A stretch of 43,475 bases of DNA from Lachnospiraceae bacterium (lineage in GTDB: Bacteria; Bacillota; Clostridia; Lachnospirales; Lachnospiraceae). The notes beneath the pieces are model-generated. The model was not told where the DNA came from and did not search any database. It saw only the letters and a program-made list of their open reading frames with translations. The DNA lies in the NCBI GenBank assembly GCA_024692715.1, contig JAILMH010000061.1, positions 1-43,475 of the forward strand. Reading direction: 5' to 3'. Shown one piece after another: positions 39,429 to 43,475 of the stretch. The translations under genes were made by a program, and so were the position numbers. Numbering within the stretch: position 1 is the stretch's first letter; each line of letters opens with the position of its first letter.

Positions 39429-39640
39429 AAAAAAGAACACATCGTGAGAAGAAATTCTCCACCCTATAGACTTGTGGGAGTGCCAATAAAATGATGTAAT
39501 AAATATTTTCTTTTTGCAAGTTGTAGTTGCTATGAATACTGTTGTGGTAGATTTAGGGTGTGATAATATTTCTAATTTTGAATTTCATAAAAAAGAAAAT
39601 GCGTGAAGACAAAAAAAGCTGTTTGAAAATCAAATACTAA
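39429..39640. other. A+T-rich intergenic stretch, no gene seen
   Basis: No ORF, hairpin or repeat worth naming lies between the giant gene's terminator and the duplicated terminator. It may be the 3' flank carried in with the giant gene. Confidence 0.4.
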
Positions 39641-39647
39641 ATGATAA

Positions 39648-39684
39648 GACTGCGAAAGAGTGAGAGCTCTTTCGCAGTTTTTTT
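39648..39684. terminator. Second copy of the rpe-type terminator, next to the traX-like gene
   Basis: ACTGCGAAAGAG / CTCTTTCGCAGT, then TTTTTTT. Bases 39641-39683 repeat 29344-29386 almost exactly. In this place it serves the minus-strand traX-like gene, which ends at 39687. Confidence 0.85.
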
Positions 39685-39686
39685 AG

Positions 39687-40544
39687 TTATGTATATAATA
39701 CTGATAGGATTTTTAATATAAAAAGATGCATAGGGTAAAAAACATAGAAAAAATATTTTACCCTCCGTCCACGTTGTCCGTTGTATCCGAAAATTAGCAG
39801 CAATGCACTGACTCCGGCTAAAAGGGAAATATCAAGAAAATTCTCCGGAGAAAAGTCAAAACCGCCTCCAACTAAATAACAATTATAAAATAGCAATATT
39901 CCAATTCCTGCAAAAAATTTAGCTATTTTCTGCTTTCGCAATAAGTAAAACATTCCAATGAGAGATATTCCATATAGACCACCATCCAAATACAGACTTT
40001 CTGCAGCTTTTCCTAAAATTATTATTATTAAAATTGCAATAATGATTGATATTGATTTTGCTTCTTTTTCATTTACTACTCTCATTTTCTCTTTAACAAA
40101 TTTTTCCTCCCGCCGTATCAGATAAAGAGCAATAATTCCCAAAAGCAGTTCAAACATCACATTTTGCTGATAAATATTGAAAAGTATTCCTGTAAAACTC
40201 CAATCATAGATTGTTTCTGTCAAAATGGCAAACAACAAAAGATTTCTCATATATTTTTTCAGATTTTTTGTATGTACGAACCCTTCAGTCAGAAGGAAAC
40301 AAAATATAGGAAATGCCATTCTTCCTATCCACCCGCAAACATCAGACATTGCTGAAATGCGCGCATACTGCTCATCTGAAATCATTGATCTGGTACTATT
40401 CATTAAATAACCATTTTCTAATACGATTCTTCCAAAATGATCAAATAACATGGATATTACTGCCAACAGTTTTAATGTACTGCCGCTAAGTATTTTTTTA
40501 TTATTTATTTTATTACCTTGCCTATTTTTATAAAAAAATTCCAA
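39687..40544 (-). CDS. TraX-family membrane acyltransferase
   Basis: A 285-residue protein with eight or so TM helices. The start STLKLLAVISMLFDHFGRI is the TraX signature (conserved D-H in TM1); AFPIFCFLLTEGFVHT and a C-terminal VKYFFYVFYPMHLFIL follow. The archetype N-acetylates F pilin; chromosomal relatives in Firmicutes probably acylate envelope components. The start codon is TTG at 40544, without a strong ribosome binding site; the next ATG would cut off TM1. There are no conjugation genes nearby. Confidence 0.85.
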   Translation of the reverse strand: MEFFYKNRQGNKINNKKILSGSTLKLLAVISMLFDHFGRIVLENGYLMNSTRSMISDEQYARISAMSDVCGWIGRMAFPIFCFLLTEGFVHTKNLKKYMRNLLLFAILTETIYDWSFTGILFNIYQQNVMFELLLGIIALYLIRREEKFVKEKMRVVNEKEAKSISIIIAILIIIILGKAAESLYLDGGLYGISLIGMFYLLRKQKIAKFFAGIGILLFYNCYLVGGGFDFSPENFLDISLLAGVSALLLIFGYNGQRGRRVKYFFYVFYPMHLFILKILSVLYT

Positions 40545-40760
40545 TGATTAGAACAACCGAATTATAAGTCTCTCAAAAAAATATGACAATATAAATTTCA
40601 ATTTTGCTCATAAGCAAAAATGAAGCTGCATGAAAACTGTATTTTGTCAGCTGTCAGCTACCATTCGTCAGGTTTTGCACACAAAGCTAAAAATAAGTGC
40701 TAAATTGAAAAAGAAATAAATTTTCTTGATCAATAATTAACTTGGAGGAAAGACTATATC
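40545..40760. other. Intergenic region upstream of the RHS remnant
   Basis: A+T-rich. The sequence CAGCTGTCAGCTACCATTCG near 40650 contains a short GTCAGCT direct repeat. GGAGGAAAG at 40744-40752 is the ribosome binding site of the broken RHS gene. No further element is identifiable. Confidence 0.35.
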
Positions 40761-41043
40761 ATGAAAAAAGGGAGCTTTAAGCGCGGAATAGCGCTTGTTT
40801 TGTGTGCAGTTTTGGCGGCGTAACCGTCGATGAATGCGGCAGCGGCTGATGGTGCGCATCTTTTCAGTGTCGACATATGATGAAAAACGAGGACTGCTCA
40901 GTAAGACAGAAATGCCGATGGGGCAGGAAACAAAGTATGAGTATGATGCGCTTGGTGAAGTCACAGGGACAGAGATAAGTGGTATAAAGCAGGGAAACTT
41001 TATCTGCGGAGTAAATATAAACAGAGATAAATGTAATATTTAG
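40761..41043 (+). pseudogene. RHS (YD-repeat) gene, collapsed: signal peptide joined to a repeat end
   Basis: A good ribosome binding site leads to ATG 40761 and a signal peptide, MKKGSFKRGIALVLCAVLAA. It is interrupted by TAA at 40821-40823, with PSMNAAAADG in the same frame after it. From about 40871 a different frame encodes STYDEKRGLLSKTE and YEYDALGEVTG, classic RHS/YD-repeat sequence, running to the stop at 41043. The thousands of bases expected between a signal peptide and the last repeats are gone. So an internal deletion, a frameshift and a nonsense codon have destroyed this secreted RHS gene. Confidence 0.75.
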
Positions 41044-41126
41044 CAATTCGAATGATACAATAATTGTTAGATGATTAAATGCAATTAGTATAAAAACATT
41101 GAAGAAATAAAGAGGAAATAGTTTGT

Positions 41127-41627
41127 ATGATAGAGTCATGGGTGGATACACTAAGAGGTAAGAGTATAAAAGATTTTATTGCTGTTGGAGCTGTAGACAT
41201 CGAGGATGGAATTGCCGAATTTTTACGTGATCTACGCTTTTTGTATATAGAATTTGAAGTAGGTTATTTAAGACTTGAAAGTGTTATGCAGTATTCGATG
41301 CTGAAAATAGGTTTTGTAGAAGAACCGGATTATGATTATGAGATTGATGAAGATATGGTTAAGGCAAAGGAGTCTATAGCTGAAATCGTATTGGAAAATT
41401 CGTTATGGCTTGGCAATGAGATAAATAAAATCACTTTATATGATTATGACTGTAAGACGGGATATTGTGCAGCTATGAAATTGGAATTATCAAATGGACA
41501 AATCATATTCATAGATCCATCGTATTATTTTGGCATAAAAGTAGGTGGAAGTGGGCAAGAAAAAATATGGGAAGAAAATTATATAAATGCAAAAAGCATA
41601 AGAGAAAATGTATATAACTTGAATTGA
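41127..41627 (+). CDS. Small acidic protein, possible immunity protein
   Basis: 166 residues, soluble and acidic, with no signal peptide or TM. An alpha-helical N-terminal half (about 15-75, EFLRDLRFLYIEFEVGYL) is followed by a beta-rich C-terminal half (ITLYDYDCKTGYCAAMKL, NGQIIFIDPSYYFGIKVGG). Not recognised as a known family. It lies intact between two broken RHS tips, the usual place of an immunity gene in polymorphic-toxin loci, and has GAGG about twelve bases before the ATG. Its toxin partner appears deleted. Role inferred from context only. Confidence 0.6.
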   Translation: MIESWVDTLRGKSIKDFIAVGAVDIEDGIAEFLRDLRFLYIEFEVGYLRLESVMQYSMLKIGFVEEPDYDYEIDEDMVKAKESIAEIVLENSLWLGNEINKITLYDYDCKTGYCAAMKLELSNGQIIFIDPSYYFGIKVGGSGQEKIWEENYINAKSIRENVYNLN

Positions 41628-41721
41628 GTAAAAAATTTCAAGAAATTTTTGCATTTAGTAAACTCAATTTTGTTTAAGGAAAGCCTACGTGAAAGAAAAT
41701 TATTGAAGAAATAAGCTGCAT

Positions 41722-41766
41722 GGGGCTGTTGCATTAAAATGATCAATCATTTTAGTGTAATGGTCC
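41722..41766 (+). repeat. 45-base near-perfect hairpin, IS-end-like or MITE-like
   Basis: Two 22-base arms (GGGGCTGTTGCATTAAAATG... and ...CATTTTAGTGTAATGGTCCC) differ only by changes that make G:U pairs when read as plus-strand RNA, so all 22 positions pair. The GGGGCTGTTGCA start resembles terminal repeats of IS1182-like transposons. No transposase is near. It sits at the left edge of the second RHS tip. Confidence 0.55.
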
Positions 41767-41776
41767 CAAATTATTT

Positions 41777-42657
41777 TTGAAAGATCAAAGCTTAAAATCA
41801 CAGGGCAAAGATACCACAGAATACATACTGAATGGAAATACAATACTCGCGGAAGTAAAGAGTAACGGCGAACGACTGAATTATTACTACAGCGGAAACG
41901 GAAGCTTCTGCAGAATCCCATCAAAGGGCGCAGCTGAGACTTATTACACAGTAGTAACTAATACACTTGGCGATGTTTGAGAAATCTATGATAGCAATGC
42001 TAATCTTGTCGGAAGCTACAGCTATGATCCACACGGAGCATTACTGAACATTGACAAAAAGAATGATCCGCAGGGAATCCTTGAAAAAAACCCATTCAGA
42101 TATAGAGGCACTACTGCGATGTAGAGACAGGATGGTACTACCTTAATAGCCGATACTATGACCCAAAGGTTAAGAGGTTTATTAATCGGGATACGTCGGT
42201 TAGATTGAATGGTAACCACAAAAGTATAGCACAGTATAATTTATATGCATACTGTGATAATAATCCGGTCAACAGTAAAGATGATGATGGTGATGTGCCT
42301 ACAATGTTGGCAGGAGCAATAGCAGGAGCGACAATAGCCGGTGTTTCTGAATTGGTTGGTCAAGTGATTAATAATAGTTGGTCAGGAGTTGATTATAAAA
42401 AAGTAATGATACAGATTGCTGGTGGTGCAGTATCTGGTGCAGTAATGGGATCTGGAGCGGGGTTCTTGGCTTTGTTCGCAGCAAATACTGGAATTTCAGC
42501 AACAACAACTTTAGCAGTAGATCTTTATGATAAAAAAAATATGGGAGATATAGCTTGGGATTGTGTCTGCTCAGGGATATATGGTTTTATGTCAGGCTGT
42601 TACGGAGGTGAAGGAGCTCAAGCGGTAAAAACAATTAATGGAAGGTCAGGATTCTAA
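41777..42657 (+). pseudogene. RHS repeat-associated core and C-terminal tip, with nonsense and frameshift
   Basis: The reading starts near TTG 41777 with KDTTEYILNGNTILAEVKSNG, then SYSYDPHGALL and NPFRYRG. It continues one frame over as YCDVETGWYYLNSRYYDP and LYAYCDNNPVNSKDDDGD, the canonical RHS-core end. Damage: an in-frame TGA at 41978-41980 (probably once CGA) and loss of one base near 42109. The C-terminal 115 residues after the core (VPTMLAGAIAGATIAGVSEL onward) are Gly/Ala-rich, like a pre-toxin or membrane-active tip. The tip ends at 42657 without a recognised toxin domain. The last intact ORF begins at 42205. Confidence 0.75.
41803..41952 (+). repeat. Direct repeat A of the RHS tip (partner at 43318-43475)
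   Basis: About 150 bases, coding KDTTEYILNGNTI through SKGAAETYYT, matching 43318-43475 closely. This copy lacks several bases around 41909-41918 (SFCRIP in place of TLLQIGYIP). Confidence 0.85.
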
Positions 42658-42733
42658 AGAATAGTAGGATGGTTCATATTAAAAATTGTAAGAAATAGAA
42701 TTGCATAACGTATGTATATGGGAGATTTATAAC

Positions 42734-43150
42734 ATGACTATATTTTTCTTTTTTTTAGGATATATTGGAATGTATTTTGTTGTTAGAAATTCAAGACTTA
42801 ATGGACCGTATATTAGGATTCAGACCAACATTGAAAATTTTGCATTTCCATTTTCTAGAGTTGGATATGCAAGGGTACCGTGTTTGTTGACGAGTATAGG
42901 TTTGGAAATAGGCTTTGTAATTACAATTCTTTGCTTTTGTATGCAAGTAGAAAATTCAGAGATAAAGCTCATAAGCTCACTTATGTTTATGATTGCGTGT
43001 TTTGGAGGAACTGGAATTGGGGCATTTTATGAGATATATCAAGATAATTGTAATAATTTACTAAAAGCATTTGCGTATAGCATTGCTTTGGCATGTACAA
43101 TAGTCTCAATTATCGTTATAGCTTTTTTAATTAGATATTTGATGTGTTAA
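42734..43150 (+). CDS. Four-helix membrane protein, possible immunity protein
   Basis: 138 residues with about four TM segments (MTIFFFFLGYIGMYFV, PCLLTSIGLEIGFVITILCF, LISSLMFMIACFGG, AYSIALACTIVSIIVIAFLI). A short loop between TM1 and TM2 is Arg/Asn-rich. Family not recognised. The ATG at 42734 has GGGAG upstream; an earlier in-frame start at 42701 lacks one. It lies between two RHS tips, so it may protect against the toxin tip of the preceding gene; a membrane immunity protein would suit a membrane-active tip. Intact. Confidence 0.6.
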   Translation: MTIFFFFLGYIGMYFVVRNSRLNGPYIRIQTNIENFAFPFSRVGYARVPCLLTSIGLEIGFVITILCFCMQVENSEIKLISSLMFMIACFGGTGIGAFYEIYQDNCNNLLKAFAYSIALACTIVSIIVIAFLIRYLMC

Positions 43151-43164
43151 GGATAATTATTATA

Positions 43165-43475
43165 GGGCTTAGAAACAAGCTACTTTGAATATCGTGAAGA
43201 CAACACTCTTGAAGAAACAAGCCTTCCGAGCGGTGTAAAGGAAGAATTTAGCCATGACGTATACTCTAGCTTTCGTTCACGTACAGAAATGACGGTACAA
43301 GACATACCAAGAAATCCGGCAAAGATACCACAGAATACGTACTGAATGGAAACACGATACTCGTAGAAGTAAAGAGTAACGGCGAACGACTCAACTACTA
43401 TTATAGCGGAAACGAAACTCTGCTGTAGATAGGCTATATCCCATCAAAGGGCGCAGCTGAGACTTATTACACAGT
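43165..43475 (+). pseudogene. Third RHS tip, degenerate, runs off the window
   Basis: ETSYFEYREDNTLEETSL and GVKEEFSHDVYSS are YD-repeat sequence. After a frame change near 43310, KDTTEYVLNGNTILVEVKSNG and a later SKGAAETYYT follow. A TAG at 43427-43429 stands where CAG (TLLQIGYIP) is expected. It shares a 150-base block with the second tip. No start codon or ribosome binding site is present, so it is a silent remnant. Confidence 0.7.
43318..43475 (+). repeat. Direct repeat B of the RHS tip (partner at 41803-41952)
   Basis: The window ends within this copy. Differences from copy A are mostly third-position changes plus a small indel, so the copies diverged under coding constraint before decaying. 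Confidence 0.85.

Noticed and set aside
39687-40544. Conjugative element suggested by the traX-like gene
   Set aside because: No relaxase, coupling protein or type IV secretion genes are near; chromosomal TraX-family acyltransferases are common in Firmicutes.

Overview
The window comes from a low-to-moderate GC Gram-positive anaerobe, most likely a member of the Lachnospiraceae (Butyrivibrio-like). The evidence is a clostridial-type V-ATPase operon, a MecA adaptor, a SigI/RsgI pair, a split transketolase, strong AGGAGG-type ribosome binding sites and very large secreted Ig/beta-repeat proteins. Nothing looks like a plasmid or phage backbone. Most of the window is chromosomal housekeeping sequence, with accessory DNA at both ends.

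Layout: (1) 1-680: the 3' end of an IS200/IS605-type element (TnpB C-terminus plus structured right end/omega-RNA) cuts into a radical SAM/SPASM gene, which also carries a frameshift. (2) 751-4695, minus strand: a small Lys/Thr-rich secreted protein, then an MCP-type chemoreceptor one base downstream of an extracellular solute-binding lipoprotein with no transport permeases. (3) 4696-5291: a long intergenic region with a cluster of hairpins that may be an uncharacterised structured RNA, then a strong promoter for mecA. (4) 5292-11521, plus strand: mecA, a membrane-anchored GH18-family protein, a Sua5-type threonylcarbamoyl-AMP synthase, rpiB overlapping a coiled-coil SleB/CwlJ-type hydrolase, and a DUF3592-like membrane protein. 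(5) 11604-13748: a DUF1858-like CxxC protein facing sigI-rsgI. (6) 13810-22999, minus strand: a nine-subunit V-type ATPase operon (H-I-K-E-C-F-A-B-D) with a DUF402 gene at its end. The K subunit has the sodium-ligand signature. (7) 23341-25881: a membrane-anchored 847-residue protein with propeller-like repeats and a C39-like end that seems to lack its histidine. (8) 26138-29344: a pentose-phosphate operon, araD-like, tktN, tktC, rpe. (9) 29345-40544: a 3163-residue surface protein flanked by duplicated DNA (rpe terminator plus a piece of a traX-family gene), with the intact traX-like gene beyond it. (10) 40761-43475: an eroding array of RHS (YD-repeat) C-terminal tips alternating with small intact ORFs, which looks like an orphan polymorphic-toxin/immunity cassette array and runs off the window end.

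The araD, tkt and rpe products and RpiB interconvert pentose phosphates. The V-ATPase probably couples ATP to Na+ movement. SigI/RsgI, the GH18 protein and the CwlJ-type hydrolase concern envelope sensing and remodelling. The two ends of the window are the variable parts: an IS with its own guide-RNA end, a giant adhesin-like gene that appears to have moved in next to traX, and toxin-tip remnants. No tRNA, rRNA or CRISPR array was seen.
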